A stretch of DNA of 64,000 bases from CBDCFT01 sp965216365 (GCA_965216365.1 CBDCFT010000015.1:124001-188000); one strand, 5' to 3'. Shown: positions 27,457 through 37,125, counted from the stretch's first letter. Notes: generated by a model not told the origin, from the letters alone. Numbers and translations: made by a program.

Positions 27457-28806
27457 CTACTTTCCGATGCAAAAACTGGAAAATATCTGCCCTAACAAAT
27501 CATCAACGGTAACACGTCCGGTTATTTCACCCAGCGTGTCATGGGTCCGACGCAGGTCCTCAGCGAGTAACTCCCCGGCTTGTTGCAAAGCGATATTGTT
27601 TATGCCGGCTTGTAAATACTGTTGTGCATTTTCGATTGCATCAATGTGCCGCCGCCGCGCACTGAATAATGATTCACCAGCGCTATAACCGGCTGATTGT
27701 TTTAACTGATTACACAGCTTCGTGATGCATTGTCCTGTTTTAGCCGATACTTTTATCGATTGCGGTTGTTGCGAGAATTCCGCTTTGGTGCTTTGTTCAA
27801 ACAAATCTATTTTGTTGTAAACCAAAGTGACGGGTACGCCATCCGGAAGTTGCTGCAGCAGACTTTTTACATCGGTGGTGTCTTTGTCCGAACTATCCAT
27901 GACCAGTAAAATCTGATCCGCTTGCTCCATCGCCTTGTAAGCGCGGCGCACGCCTTCCTGCTCGATCTCGTCAGTGCTGACGCGTAAACCGGCGGTGTCG
28001 GTAATGTTCACCAACAAACCGTCGATCTGGAATTGCTGCTCGATAGTGTCGCGTGTGGTGCCGGGTGTTGTGCTGACAATGGCTCGCTCTTCTCCACACA
28101 GTCGATTCAGTAAACTCGATTTACCGGCATTAGGCAATCCGGCCAGCACGATATTCAAGCCTTCACGCAATAAGCTTCCCTGCTGCGTGTTTTGCAATAA
28201 CTTTTGTAAATCAATGTGCAGTTGCCTGGTTTTTTCTGCGATGTTGTTCTCCTGCAGAAAGTCGATTTCTTCTTCGGGGAAATCGATTGCTGCCTCGACA
28301 AAGATACGTAACTCGGTTAAACGATCGCACAACGCATTCACTTGTCGGGAGAATTCGCCCTGCAACGAGCGCACGGCCGATCGTGCGGCGGCGTTTGTAC
28401 TGCTTTCGATTAAATCCGCCACCGCTTCGGCCTGGGCCAGGTCCAGTTTACCGTTGAGAAAAGCGCGTTCGGTAAATTCGCCGGGCCGCGCGAGACGTGC
28501 ACCCAGTGAAGTGATTTCATTTACCAATGCGTCCAGCACCACCATGGAACCGTGCCCCTGCAATTCCAACATGTGTTCGCCGGTGTAGGATGCGGGTTGC
28601 TCGAACCGTAAAGCGATGCCCCGGTCGATAACATCGCCGTGAGAGTTTTTAAACAAACATAAAACCGCTTTGCGTGGCGGCAGATTTTTTTGGGTAATGG
28701 CTTGAGCAATTTGCAGCACCCGCTCGCCGGACACGCGCACGACCCCAATACCGCCAACCCCCGCCGGCGTCGCGATAGCAGTTATGGTGTCAGGTGTTGT
28801 TATCAA
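27457..28806 (-). CDS. mnmE: tRNA modification GTPase MnmE
   Basis: MnmE (TrmE) is the GTPase partner of MnmG in U34 wobble modification. The 449-residue protein has the N-terminal formyl-THF-binding domain and a helical domain. The inserted G domain has G1 GLPNAGKSSL (about 222-231), G3 DTAG and G4 NKID. The protein ends with the conserved CIGK motif carrying the C-terminal cysteine. It follows yidC after 40 bases in the same direction. Confidence 0.97.
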   Translation of the reverse strand: MITTPDTITAIATPAGVGGIGVVRVSGERVLQIAQAITQKNLPPRKAVLCLFKNSHGDVIDRGIALRFEQPASYTGEHMLELQGHGSMVVLDALVNEITSLGARLARPGEFTERAFLNGKLDLAQAEAVADLIESSTNAAARSAVRSLQGEFSRQVNALCDRLTELRIFVEAAIDFPEEEIDFLQENNIAEKTRQLHIDLQKLLQNTQQGSLLREGLNIVLAGLPNAGKSSLLNRLCGEERAIVSTTPGTTRDTIEQQFQIDGLLVNITDTAGLRVSTDEIEQEGVRRAYKAMEQADQILLVMDSSDKDTTDVKSLLQQLPDGVPVTLVYNKIDLFEQSTKAEFSQQPQSIKVSAKTGQCITKLCNQLKQSAGYSAGESLFSARRRHIDAIENAQQYLQAGINNIALQQAGELLAEDLRRTHDTLGEITGRVTVDDLLGQIFSSFCIGK

Positions 28807-28846
28807 CGCGCCATCCGCCGTGTACGGCGGCGGTTAGTGCAAAACG

Positions 28847-30523
28847 CTAACTCGCGGCGGCGATTCTGCGTGTGATGTGCCACTGCTGGGCGATAGACAA
28901 AATATTATTGACCACCCAATACAACACCAGACCCGCCGGGAACCAGAGAAAGAAAACCGTGAACACTACCGGCATCGCCATCATGATATTTTTTTGTATC
29001 GGGTCGAGTGGTGCCGGGTTAAGAAACTGCTGAGCCAGCATGGACGCACCCATAATAAGCGGCAAAACGTAATAGGGGTCGGGCAAAGACAAATCGTTCA
29101 GCCAGAAAATAAAGTCCGCTTGGCGCAACTCCACGCTTTCCAGCAATACCCAGTACAGTGCGATAAACACCGGAATTTGAATCAAAATAGGTAAACAACC
29201 GCCGAGTGGATTGATTTTCTCCTTTTTGTACATCTCCATCATGGCCTGGTTGAGTTTTTGCTTGTCATCCCCGTAACGCTCCTTCAGCGTTTTCAAGCGT
29301 GGCTGCATGGTTTTCATCTTGGCCATGGATTTATAACTGGCCGCTGACAGCGGATAAAACGCGAGCTTGACCAGAAAAGTCAAAATAATAATGGCCCAAC
29401 CCCAGTTTTTGACTACACCATGAATCCACTGCAACAATTTAAACAACGGTGCCGCCACCGGTGTCAGCCAACCGTAATCCACGGTTAACATCAATCCTTC
29501 GACATCCTGTTTTTTCAGGCGCACCTGCTCTTTCGGTCCGATGAACAAGCGGGTTGAAAGCGTACCGCTTGAACCGACAGCGACTTTGACCGGTGTATTG
29601 GTTTTATAACCGATAACATAACGTGCTTCGCCGGATCGCTTCACTACATTGCTGTAATACGTGTGGTTGCCGGTTTGATCCGGCAACCACACGCCAACGA
29701 AATAATGCTGCAACATGGCAACCCATCCGGCCGGTGAAGTGCGTTCGAGCTTTTCGCTTTCCATGTCGCCAAAATCAATCTTGTCGAACTTTTCTTCGGG
29801 GGTATAGACCACGCCGCCGGTGTAACTGGGTAACCGGCCAAAGAATCCACCGTCGTCTTCTATCGGCGTGCGCATAAATTGCGAGTAAGTAAAACCCGAC
29901 CATTCCTGGTCGCTGTTGTTGGTTACGACGTAATCTACGTCGACGACATAACTGTCGCGACGAAAGGTATAAACTTTCTCGTAGCCGATACCGTCCGGAC
30001 TGTTCCAGCGTAACTTTGCCTGCACCTGATCCGCACCGGCTGCGAGGTCGTATCGCATACTGTCGGCTTGATACTGGGTTACCTGATGATTCGGGTAGTC
30101 GCCACCAATCAGACCGCCCTGAGCGATAAAAAACGTATCCGCACTGGTGTCCATTAACACAAACGGGTCTTCCGGGGTATCGACACTGACCGGGTATTGC
30201 AGCAATTCCAGGCGACGCAGCGATCCACCCAGCGTGTCGATTTCGGCGCGCAATAAATCCGTTTCCACAACGATTACTTCACGGCTCGGCTCACTGGGTG
30301 TTGCTACAACCGGTGTTTCAACCACCGGTGCCGTCTGCGTTACTTCATCCGGCGTATCCGGCACTTCGTCGGTATTGATTTCGGGTACGGATGGCGTTGT
30401 CGATTCGCTCGCAATCTGCTCTGGCGGCGGGTTTTTAGCCTGTTGATAGATTGTCCAGTTTTGCCATAGCATCATCAGTACCAAACCGAGCGCCCCGTAT
30501 AACAACACTTTTTGAAAATCCAT
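28847..30523 (-). CDS. yidC: membrane protein insertase YidC
   Basis: YidC inserts and folds inner-membrane proteins alone or with SecYEG. The 558-residue product has an N-terminal helix, a large periplasmic beta domain (about 60-345) preceded by a Pro/Thr/Glu-rich linker, and five C-terminal helices. The groove region contains WGWAIIILTFLVKLAFYPLSAASYKSMAKM, and PLGGCLPILIQIPVFIALYWVL is conserved. It sits in the standard rpmH-rnpA-yidD-yidC order. Confidence 0.97.
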   Translation of the reverse strand: MDFQKVLLYGALGLVLMMLWQNWTIYQQAKNPPPEQIASESTTPSVPEINTDEVPDTPDEVTQTAPVVETPVVATPSEPSREVIVVETDLLRAEIDTLGGSLRRLELLQYPVSVDTPEDPFVLMDTSADTFFIAQGGLIGGDYPNHQVTQYQADSMRYDLAAGADQVQAKLRWNSPDGIGYEKVYTFRRDSYVVDVDYVVTNNSDQEWSGFTYSQFMRTPIEDDGGFFGRLPSYTGGVVYTPEEKFDKIDFGDMESEKLERTSPAGWVAMLQHYFVGVWLPDQTGNHTYYSNVVKRSGEARYVIGYKTNTPVKVAVGSSGTLSTRLFIGPKEQVRLKKQDVEGLMLTVDYGWLTPVAAPLFKLLQWIHGVVKNWGWAIIILTFLVKLAFYPLSAASYKSMAKMKTMQPRLKTLKERYGDDKQKLNQAMMEMYKKEKINPLGGCLPILIQIPVFIALYWVLLESVELRQADFIFWLNDLSLPDPYYVLPLIMGASMLAQQFLNPAPLDPIQKNIMMAMPVVFTVFFLWFPAGLVLYWVVNNILSIAQQWHITRRIAAAS

Positions 30524-30544
30524 AAAGCGTGAAAATTCTTTGCG

Positions 30545-30781
30545 TCAGTGAGTGTTATTGCCTGGCTGCCGGCCGGGTACAGGGTCAAGACCGCCTTCGT
30601 GCCACGGATGACAACGCCCTATTCTTTTAATTGCCAGAAATCCTCCGCGAACTGTGCCGTGAGTTTGAATAGCCTCGATGGCGTAGGATGAACAACTGGG
30701 ATGAAAGCGACAATGCATGCCCAGCATAGGGCTGACTGCATAGCGATAGGCACGCAACAGTACGACTAGCGGGTTTTGCAT
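30545..30781 (-). CDS. yidD: membrane protein insertion efficiency factor YidD
   Basis: YidD is a small membrane-associated protein that aids YidC-dependent insertion. The 78-residue product contains the family core RYAVSPMLGMHCRFHPSCSSYAIEAIQTHG and the conserved cysteines. Its start overlaps the end of rnpA by 16 bases, the usual arrangement in this cluster. Confidence 0.95.
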   Translation of the reverse strand: MQNPLVVLLRAYRYAVSPMLGMHCRFHPSCSSYAIEAIQTHGTVRGGFLAIKRIGRCHPWHEGGLDPVPGRQPGNNTH

Positions 30782-31125
30782 TTCTTTATAATTCGTTTCC
30801 AGTGTTGTAGTAGAGCATCGCGAATTTCATTGTTGGCAATCGTGCGGGCCGCGGTATTCGCTACCACGACAACGTCCAACCCCTGCAAAAGCGTTTGATG
30901 TTGCCTGAATGATTCCCGAATTTGCCGTTTTATACGATTACGATCAACTGCTTTAGATGACACGCGTCGGGATACGGCCAAACCCAGACGCGCCAGTGCC
31001 ATACCGTTGGGTATAGCGAATACCCGCATTGTTTTGTCCTGCGATAAACTTTTGTGTTTCAGTACCGCCCTATACTGTGCCGCGCTAACCAGCCGGTTCC
31101 GTCTTCGAAACTGCGCCTGCGTCAA
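30766..31125 (-). CDS. rnpA: ribonuclease P protein component
   Basis: RnpA is the protein subunit of RNase P, which trims tRNA 5' ends. The 119-residue protein has the RNR signature AVDRNRIKRQIRESFR (about 60-75), preceded by RLGLAVSRRVSSK. The likely start is TTG at 31125, 6 bases after the rpmH stop. A weak start here is common and keeps RnpA scarce compared with L34. Confidence 0.95.
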   Translation of the reverse strand: MTQAQFRRRNRLVSAAQYRAVLKHKSLSQDKTMRVFAIPNGMALARLGLAVSRRVSSKAVDRNRIKRQIRESFRQHQTLLQGLDVVVVANTAARTIANNEIRDALLQHWKRIIKKCKTR

Positions 31126-31131
31126 TCGTCC

Positions 31132-31266
31132 TCAAGCACTGAGACGCACACGGCCCTTCGCGCGACGCGCATTGATTACCGCGCGACCGCCACGGGTTTT
31201 CATACGCGCCCTGAAACCGTGTGTGCGTTTTCGTTTAACTTCACTGGGTTGGAATGTTCGCTTCAT
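31132..31266 (-). CDS. rpmH: 50S ribosomal protein L34
   Basis: This 44-residue basic protein reads MKRTFQPSEVKRKRTHGF at its start and ends RRAKGRVRLSA, matching bacterial L34 along its whole length. The ATG is at 31266 and the TGA at 31132-31134. It is the first gene of the rpmH-rnpA-yidD-yidC-mnmE series and diverges from dnaA. Confidence 0.97.
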   Translation of the reverse strand: MKRTFQPSEVKRKRTHGFRARMKTRGGRAVINARRAKGRVRLSA

Positions 31267-31298
31267 TGGCCTGCTATACCGTGCAAAAAAGGCGCCGC

Positions 31299-31328
31299 AC
31301 ATTAACGGTTATAGGCTGTTTTTGTCAA
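31299..31328 (-). promoter_or_regulatory. predicted sigma70 promoter of rpmH
   Basis: On the minus strand a perfect TTGACA (-35, 31323-31328) is followed after 18 bases by TAATGT (-10, 31299-31304). Transcription would begin roughly 30 bases ahead of the rpmH start codon. Confidence 0.6.
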
Positions 31329-31362
31329 TGCGGATTAAGATTTGTTTTCGCTTGCAACAGCC

Positions 31363-31371
31363 TGTGGATAA
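31363..31371 (-). promoter_or_regulatory. DnaA box upstream of dnaA
   Basis: The minus strand reads TTATCCACA, a perfect consensus DnaA box, 58 bases before the dnaA start. It could autoregulate dnaA or belong to a bipartite origin with the larger cluster after dnaA. Confidence 0.8.
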
Positions 31372-31428
31372 CTCTGCCGGTAAACGCTAGACTTGATCTC
31401 TTTTCTTTGACATTTAGCAAAACCCGTT

Positions 31429-32766
31429 TTGACCGACTCTTCGCTCTGGGCAAAGTGCCTGAATCAGTTGGAAACCGAGCTTTCCAGCCAACAACTCAAC
31501 ACTTGGATCAGACCGCTGCACGCAGTGCAGGATCGCCAGGAATTGCGCTTGCTGGCACCTAACCGGTTTGTAAAAGAAAACGTGGAAAAGCAGTTTCTGA
31601 GTCGTCTGCAGGAGCTGGGGCAACATCTCGCGGCGGCGCCAGTAGCAGTATCGGTCAGTGTTGGGGCGCAGGGCAGGGAAACGGTAAATACGCCAAACAA
31701 CAACAGTGGTAAATCTGCGACTGCAAACCGTACAACCGGCTTTAGCGGCGGACGGCTGAATCCGTCGTTTACCTTTGAAAACCATGTCGAGGGAAAATCC
31801 AATCAATTAGCACGCGCCGCTTCAGTGCAGGTAGGAGAAAATCCGGGTCACGCATACAACCCGCTGTTTCTGTACGGCGGCGTCGGGCTGGGTAAAACCC
31901 ATTTGATGCACGCTGCCGGTAACCTGATCCTGGCACGTAACCCGGAAGCGGTCGTTGCTTACGTGCATGCCGAACGTTTCGTAGCGGATATGGTGAAAGC
32001 CCTGCAACACAACACCATGAACGGGTTCAAACGTCACTATCGTTCGCTGGATGCCTTGTTAATCGACGATATTCAGTTTTTCTCCGGCAAAAACCAGTCA
32101 CAAGAAGAATTCTTCCATACTTTCAATACCTTACTAGAGGGTAAAAGTCAGGTTGTCATTACCAGTGACCGTTTGCACAAGGAAATTGACGGTATTCAGG
32201 AGCGTCTGATTTCGCGTTTTGGCAATGGTTTGGTCGTGCGCATCGATGCACCGGAACTGGAAACCCGCGTCGCTATTCTGAATAAAAAGGCGCGCATTAT
32301 GCAGATTGAGCTGAGCGACGACGTGGCTTTTTTTATCGCCGGCCAGGTACGCTCCAATGTACGTGAGCTTGAAGGCGCATTGCATCGTATCGTCGCCAGC
32401 GCTCGATTTACCGGGCGCGATATCAGCGTGGATGTGGCGCGCGAAGCCCTGAGTGACTTGATGGTTTACCAGGAAAAACAGGTCACGATTCAAAACATTC
32501 AACGCATCGTTGCCGAGTATTTCTCTATCCGCGTAGCCGATCTGCATTCCAAGAAACGCAATCGCAATATCACGCGTCCCCGGCAAATCGCCATGGCCCT
32601 GGCTAAGGAGCTGACCAACATGAGTTTGCCTGAAATTGGTGAGTCCTTTGGCGGTCGCGACCACACCACGGTGCTGCACGCGTGTCGAAAAGTCGTTGAA
32701 TTAGTGCAGCAGGATGCACAGATGACCGAAGATTATCAAAACTTACAACAGCTATTGAGTGGTTAA
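31429..32766 (+). CDS. dnaA: chromosomal replication initiator DnaA
   Basis: DnaA binds DnaA boxes and opens oriC. The 445-residue protein has domain I (1 to about 65, LWAKCLNQLETELSSQQLNTWIRPL), a variable linker, and the AAA+ domain with Walker A GGVGLGKT (150-157) and DALLIDDIQFFSGK. Domain IV carries the DnaA signature in SFGGRDHTTVLHACRKV. The start is TTG at 31429, with no good ribosome-binding site. It diverges from rpmH and is followed by the main box cluster. Confidence 0.97.
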   Translation: MTDSSLWAKCLNQLETELSSQQLNTWIRPLHAVQDRQELRLLAPNRFVKENVEKQFLSRLQELGQHLAAAPVAVSVSVGAQGRETVNTPNNNSGKSATANRTTGFSGGRLNPSFTFENHVEGKSNQLARAASVQVGENPGHAYNPLFLYGGVGLGKTHLMHAAGNLILARNPEAVVAYVHAERFVADMVKALQHNTMNGFKRHYRSLDALLIDDIQFFSGKNQSQEEFFHTFNTLLEGKSQVVITSDRLHKEIDGIQERLISRFGNGLVVRIDAPELETRVAILNKKARIMQIELSDDVAFFIAGQVRSNVRELEGALHRIVASARFTGRDISVDVAREALSDLMVYQEKQVTIQNIQRIVAEYFSIRVADLHSKKRNRNITRPRQIAMALAKELTNMSLPEIGESFGGRDHTTVLHACRKVVELVQQDAQMTEDYQNLQQLLSG

Positions 32767-33001
32767 GGTATTGGCCCCCTGCCCGGCTCTAGCGATAAGG
32801 TTTGGGATATGGTTGGGGATAAGTTGTTAAATTCGGCAGTGGATAAAAATTCAGCCGGATTTATACACAGTAAATCACACTAATCCACACGAATATAGTA
32901 TACTTCCACCACCAATGATAAAGATATAACTTATTGATTTTAAATAAAAATAAATACTTATCCACAAATCCACAATGTTAATAATTATAAGAGTAATCTA
33001 A
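32767..33001. other. probable replication origin oriC (dnaA-dnaN intergenic)
   Basis: This 235-base stretch holds at least five DnaA-box-like nonamers. TTATCCACA (32958-32966) and TTATACACA (32861-32869) are strong plus-strand boxes, and TAATCCACA (32881-32889) is close. Two lie on the minus strand, TTATCCCCA (32814-32822) and TTATCCACT (32838-32846). From about 32920 the sequence is very AT-rich, a likely unwinding element. The dnaN promoter must also lie here. Confidence 0.75.
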
Positions 33002-34102
33002 ATGAAATTAGATATTGAACGGGACCAACTCTTAAAACCCTTAAGCCGGGTTAGTGGTGTTGTTGAACGTCGTCAGACACTTCCAATTCTGGCTAACGTA
33101 TACGTCAAGTTGGAAAATTCAACTTTGACTTTAATCGGTACCGATCTGGAGGTGGAGATTTGTGAAAGCCTGACAGGGGTGAAAGGAAAAGCGGGTGAAA
33201 TTACAGTCACAGCACGAAAGTTAATGGACATATGCCGCGCTTTGCCGGAAGCCGCCAAAATTAAAATTGATACGGATGGCAGTTTGATGACAGTGCAAGC
33301 CGGGCGCAGCAAATTTTCATTGCAAACCCTGCCGGCGAAAGATTATCCCAAAATCGATACGGATAAGTGGGAAGAACGCATCAGTCTGCCCGCGAACGCA
33401 TTATGTCAATTATTGGAAAAAACCTCTTTTTCCATGGCGAATCAAGATGTTAGGTATTATCTTAATGGTCTTTTACTAGAATTTGGCGGTGATAGCGTAC
33501 GCGCTGTGGCGACAGATGGTCACCGCTTGGCGAAAAGCGATCTTACACTTGACGGCGTAAAGGCGGACTTTCGTCAAATCATTGTCCCGCGAAAAGCTGT
33601 AATGGAACTTATCCGTTTGCTGCAGGACAGCGATCAAAACGTGACAGTGGAGGTCAGCTCAAACCATATCCGTGTGTCTGTTGGAACGACCATTTTTACC
33701 AGCAAGCTGATCGATGGTCGATTCCCGGATTACGAGGCAGTTTTGTCGCCATTACTAACGACCATGGTTTCTGTCGAACGCGTCCCATTTTTGGAATGTC
33801 TTGCTCGCGCGGCAATTCTGACTAACGAGAAATTTCGTGGCGTGCGGCTTAATGTCGAAAAATCCCGCATGCTAATTAGTGCGCATAATCCGGAACAGGA
33901 AGAAGCGAGCGATGAGCTGGCGATAGATTACGACGATGAAGCTATCGAAATCGGCTTTAATGTGACCTACATGATGGAAGCATTAAAAGCGCTGACAGAA
34001 GACAAAATAGAACTGAGACTGCGCGATAACAATAGCAGTTGCACCATTCATTCACCAAGCGACGAGGACACCTTGTACCTGGTCATGCCAATGCGTCTGT
34101 AG
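33002..34102 (+). CDS. dnaN: DNA polymerase III beta sliding clamp
   Basis: DnaN is the ring clamp that tethers polymerase III to DNA. The 366-residue protein is of normal length and has the three repeated clamp domains. It starts MKLDIERDQLLKPLSRVSGVVERRQTLPIL and ends with the conserved YLVMPMRL, part of the partner-binding cleft. It lies after the origin, and recF does not follow it. Confidence 0.97.
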   Translation: MKLDIERDQLLKPLSRVSGVVERRQTLPILANVYVKLENSTLTLIGTDLEVEICESLTGVKGKAGEITVTARKLMDICRALPEAAKIKIDTDGSLMTVQAGRSKFSLQTLPAKDYPKIDTDKWEERISLPANALCQLLEKTSFSMANQDVRYYLNGLLLEFGGDSVRAVATDGHRLAKSDLTLDGVKADFRQIIVPRKAVMELIRLLQDSDQNVTVEVSSNHIRVSVGTTIFTSKLIDGRFPDYEAVLSPLLTTMVSVERVPFLECLARAAILTNEKFRGVRLNVEKSRMLISAHNPEQEEASDELAIDYDDEAIEIGFNVTYMMEALKALTEDKIELRLRDNNSSCTIHSPSDEDTLYLVMPMRL

Positions 34103-34128
34103 CCTGGTTCGAGCGACCAAAACAGGGG

Positions 34129-34144
34129 TGTTTCACGTGAAACA
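34129..34144. promoter_or_regulatory. parS centromere site
   Basis: TGTTTCACGTGAAACA is a perfect 16-bp palindrome identical to the consensus parS bound by chromosomal ParB. It lies between dnaN and gyrB, about 1.2 kb from the predicted oriC. parA and parB are encoded about 16 kb away in the same window. Confidence 0.95.
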
Positions 34145-34191
34145 TCTCACAGCCAAATCAATTGAAACTGCGTTAAACACCTGAAATACGG

Positions 34192-34197
34192 TATAAT
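34192..34197 (+). promoter_or_regulatory. possible -10 element for gyrB
   Basis: A perfect TATAAT lies 25 bases before the gyrB start. No strong -35 hexamer stands at 16-18 bases upstream, so this is a weak call. Confidence 0.4.
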
Positions 34198-34222
34198 TTA
34201 ACGGTGTTCACGGGGTAATTTC

Positions 34223-36673
34223 ATGTCTGATAAAGAAGATAAATCCAAACCGGGTAAAGATAAATCAACTTATGATTCATCCAGCATCAAGGTTTTAAAA
34301 GGCCTTGATGCCGTTCGCAAACGGCCGGGAATGTATATCGGGGATACCGATGACGGTACCGGCCTGCATCAAATGGTTTTTGAGGTCGTCGATAATGCGA
34401 TCGATGAGGCGCTGGCCGGCTACTGCACAAAAGTTCGGGTCGTATTGCATACGGATGAGTCCGTTACGGTAACCGATGACGGTCGTGGTATTCCAACCGG
34501 GATGATCGAGGAAGAGGGTAAGTCCGCCGCAGAGGTCATTATGACTGTGCTGCATGCCGGCGGTAAGTTTGATCAGAATTCTTACAAGGTTTCCGGTGGT
34601 CTGCACGGCGTTGGTGTCTCCGTGGTGAATGCCCTGTCAGATCATTTGAAATTAACTATTCACCGCGAAGGCAAAATCCATATCCAGGAATACAAACTGG
34701 GTGTTCCGCAAGAACCGCTGACAGTACAGGGCGATACCGACAAGAGTGGAACAGAAGTCCATTTTAAACCCAGCCCGCAGATATTCAGCGATATCGTGCT
34801 GCATCACGATCTACTGACCAAACGCCTGCGGGAATTGTCTTTCCTCAATTCCGGTGTGCGCATCGAGCTGGTTGACGAGCGCACCGGCAGTGAGGATGTG
34901 TTTGAGTATAAAGGTGGAATCGCCGCATTTGTTGAACACCTGAACGACAAGAAAACACCGTTACACCAGAAAGTTTTTCACATGAAGGCCGATAAAGAAG
35001 GTGTAACTGTCGAATTGGCTATGCAGTGGAACGACTCTTATCAGGAAAACACTTTTTGTTATACCAATAATATTCCACAACGCGATGGCGGCACACATTT
35101 AGCCGGTTTGCGCGGTGCCATGACACGCACTTTGAACCAGCATATCGAAGAGCTGGGTATCGCTAAGAAAGCTAAAGTCAATGTTTCCGGGGACGATGCC
35201 AGGGAAGGGCTTACCGCTGTGCTGTCGGTAAAAGTTGCTGACCCGAAATTCTCATCCCAGACCAAAGACAAACTGGTGTCTTCGGAAGTGAAAGGTGCGG
35301 TGGAATCCGCTGTTAACGAACACCTGAGCAATTTCCTGCTGGAAAATCCTACCGATATGCGGGTGATTGCGCAACGCATCGTCGAGTCAGCCCGGGCGCG
35401 GGAAGCAGCGCGCAAGGCGCGGGAAATGACACGACGCAAGAGTGCGCTCGATCTTGGCGGCTTGCCGGGCAAGCTGGCGGATTGTCAGGAACGCGATCCG
35501 GCATTATGTGAAATCTATTTGGTAGAAGGAGACTCGGCTGGCGGCTCGGCCAAGCAGGCACGTGACCGGCGCTATCAGGCCATCCTGCCACTCAAAGGCA
35601 AGATTCTGAATGTGGAAAAAGCCCGTTTCGACAAGATGTTGTCATCGGATGAAGTAGCCACTCTGATAACAGCTCTGGGCACAGGAATTGGTATAAATGA
35701 CTTTGATATCAATAAGTTACGCTATCATCGCGTGATTATCATGACCGACGCCGATGTTGACGGTTCGCATATTCGAACCTTGTTGCTGACATTTTTCTAC
35801 CGCCAGATGCCCGATTTGCTGGAACGGGGTCATGTTTATATCGCCTTACCACCACTGTATAAAATTACAGTAAAGAAAAAGGAAACTTATATCAACGACG
35901 ATGACGATTTGCAGGAACACCTGTTGCATATCGCGCTTGCCGACGCTGAACTCAAAAACCAGGCCGGTGAAATAATCAGCGGTAAAGAATTACAGGCGCT
36001 GTGTACGGAACATTTCGCCGTTCAAAACACTATCAACCGTTTGCGCCGGCGTTATCAGCCCGAAGTGATGAAATCGCTGATGCAACTGGACAAATTCAAC
36101 ACCGACGATATGGACAAAGAAGCGAGTGTAGGCGTGTTCGTTGAATCCCTGACCAAAGTATTACTCGCGCAGCACAACGGTAGTCGCCATTACGCGGTAA
36201 AGACTCAGGTAAATGGTGAGGGCGACGATAAAGAACAAATAATCGTAATCGAATGCAGTGAACATGGAACCATCGTACAGTCACGCCTTACAAAATTATT
36301 TTTTGAGTCCACCGAGTATCAATCGCTCTGTTTACTCGGCGAACGGTTACGTAATATTGTTGGTGAGCAGGCGACTATCAGCCGCAAGGATAAAAGCGAA
36401 ACCGTTGTCAGTTTCGAGCAGGCAGTAAACTGGCTGCTAACTCAGGCCAAGAAGGGACTCAACCTGCAACGCTACAAAGGCTTAGGCGAAATGAACCCGG
36501 AACAATTGTGGGAAACAACCATGGATGCGGAACAACGCCGGTTGTTACAGGTAACTATCGAGGACGGTGTTGCCGCAGATGAAACATTTACTACGCTCAT
36601 GGGCGATCAGGTCGAGCCGCGCCGCGAATTTATTGAGAAAAACGCTTTTGCGGTGGGTAATCTCGACGTCTAA
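34223..36673 (+). CDS. gyrB: DNA gyrase subunit B
   Basis: GyrB is the ATPase subunit of gyrase, which adds negative supercoils. The 816-residue protein has the GHKL ATPase domain (EVVDNAIDEALAGYC, DDGRGIPTGM, GGLHGVGVSVVNALS), a transducer domain, the TOPRIM domain with EGDSAGGSAKQARDR and DADVDGSHI, and the C-terminal QRYKGLGEMNPEQLWETTMD. A gammaproteobacterial insert lies between TOPRIM and the end (about 560-730). Here it directly follows dnaN. Confidence 0.97.
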   Translation: MSDKEDKSKPGKDKSTYDSSSIKVLKGLDAVRKRPGMYIGDTDDGTGLHQMVFEVVDNAIDEALAGYCTKVRVVLHTDESVTVTDDGRGIPTGMIEEEGKSAAEVIMTVLHAGGKFDQNSYKVSGGLHGVGVSVVNALSDHLKLTIHREGKIHIQEYKLGVPQEPLTVQGDTDKSGTEVHFKPSPQIFSDIVLHHDLLTKRLRELSFLNSGVRIELVDERTGSEDVFEYKGGIAAFVEHLNDKKTPLHQKVFHMKADKEGVTVELAMQWNDSYQENTFCYTNNIPQRDGGTHLAGLRGAMTRTLNQHIEELGIAKKAKVNVSGDDAREGLTAVLSVKVADPKFSSQTKDKLVSSEVKGAVESAVNEHLSNFLLENPTDMRVIAQRIVESARAREAARKAREMTRRKSALDLGGLPGKLADCQERDPALCEIYLVEGDSAGGSAKQARDRRYQAILPLKGKILNVEKARFDKMLSSDEVATLITALGTGIGINDFDINKLRYHRVIIMTDADVDGSHIRTLLLTFFYRQMPDLLERGHVYIALPPLYKITVKKKETYINDDDDLQEHLLHIALADAELKNQAGEIISGKELQALCTEHFAVQNTINRLRRRYQPEVMKSLMQLDKFNTDDMDKEASVGVFVESLTKVLLAQHNGSRHYAVKTQVNGEGDDKEQIIVIECSEHGTIVQSRLTKLFFESTEYQSLCLLGERLRNIVGEQATISRKDKSETVVSFEQAVNWLLTQAKKGLNLQRYKGLGEMNPEQLWETTMDAEQRRLLQVTIEDGVAADETFTTLMGDQVEPRREFIEKNAFAVGNLDV

Positions 36674-36741
36674 CAGTTTCAAACTAAGAGGACAGGGCAG
36701 CGCGCTCGAACGTGCGTTGTTAAACCGGTAAAGGGAAAACT

Positions 36742-37125
36742 TTAGTGCAATGTCCGCGGTACGGACAAGGTAAAAATAGGAATCTGCGCATCAAACGCGG
36801 TGCCATCTTCCGCCACCATTTGATAACTGCCGCACATGGTGCCGACGGACGTTTCGATCACGGTACCGCTGGTGTACTCGAAACTTTCGCCCGGCGCTAA
36901 ATTCGGCTGTTCCCCCACAACACCTTCACCACGCACATCGGTTTTCTTGCCATTGGCATCTTCGATAATCCAGTGCCGGGTCTTGAGCTGAGCCGGTACC
37001 AGACCTGTGTTTTTAATTTTAATCATGTAAGCGAATACGAAGCGTTCGTCATCGGGGTTTGATTGTTCTTCGACATAGCGTGATTTGACCTTAATATCGA
37101 ACTTGTATTTCTCGTTTGTAGACAT
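36742..37125 (-). CDS. apaG: ApaG protein
   Basis: ApaG is a 127-residue fibronectin-III-like protein of unsettled function, usually beside apaH. The sequence shows FVFAYMIKIKNTG, RHWIIEDANGK and the conserved GEGVVGEQPNLAPGESFEYTSG, then GTMCGSYQM. Its ATG overlaps the apaH stop by one base. Confidence 0.95.
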   Translation of the reverse strand: MSTNEKYKFDIKVKSRYVEEQSNPDDERFVFAYMIKIKNTGLVPAQLKTRHWIIEDANGKKTDVRGEGVVGEQPNLAPGESFEYTSGTVIETSVGTMCGSYQMVAEDGTAFDAQIPIFTLSVPRTLH

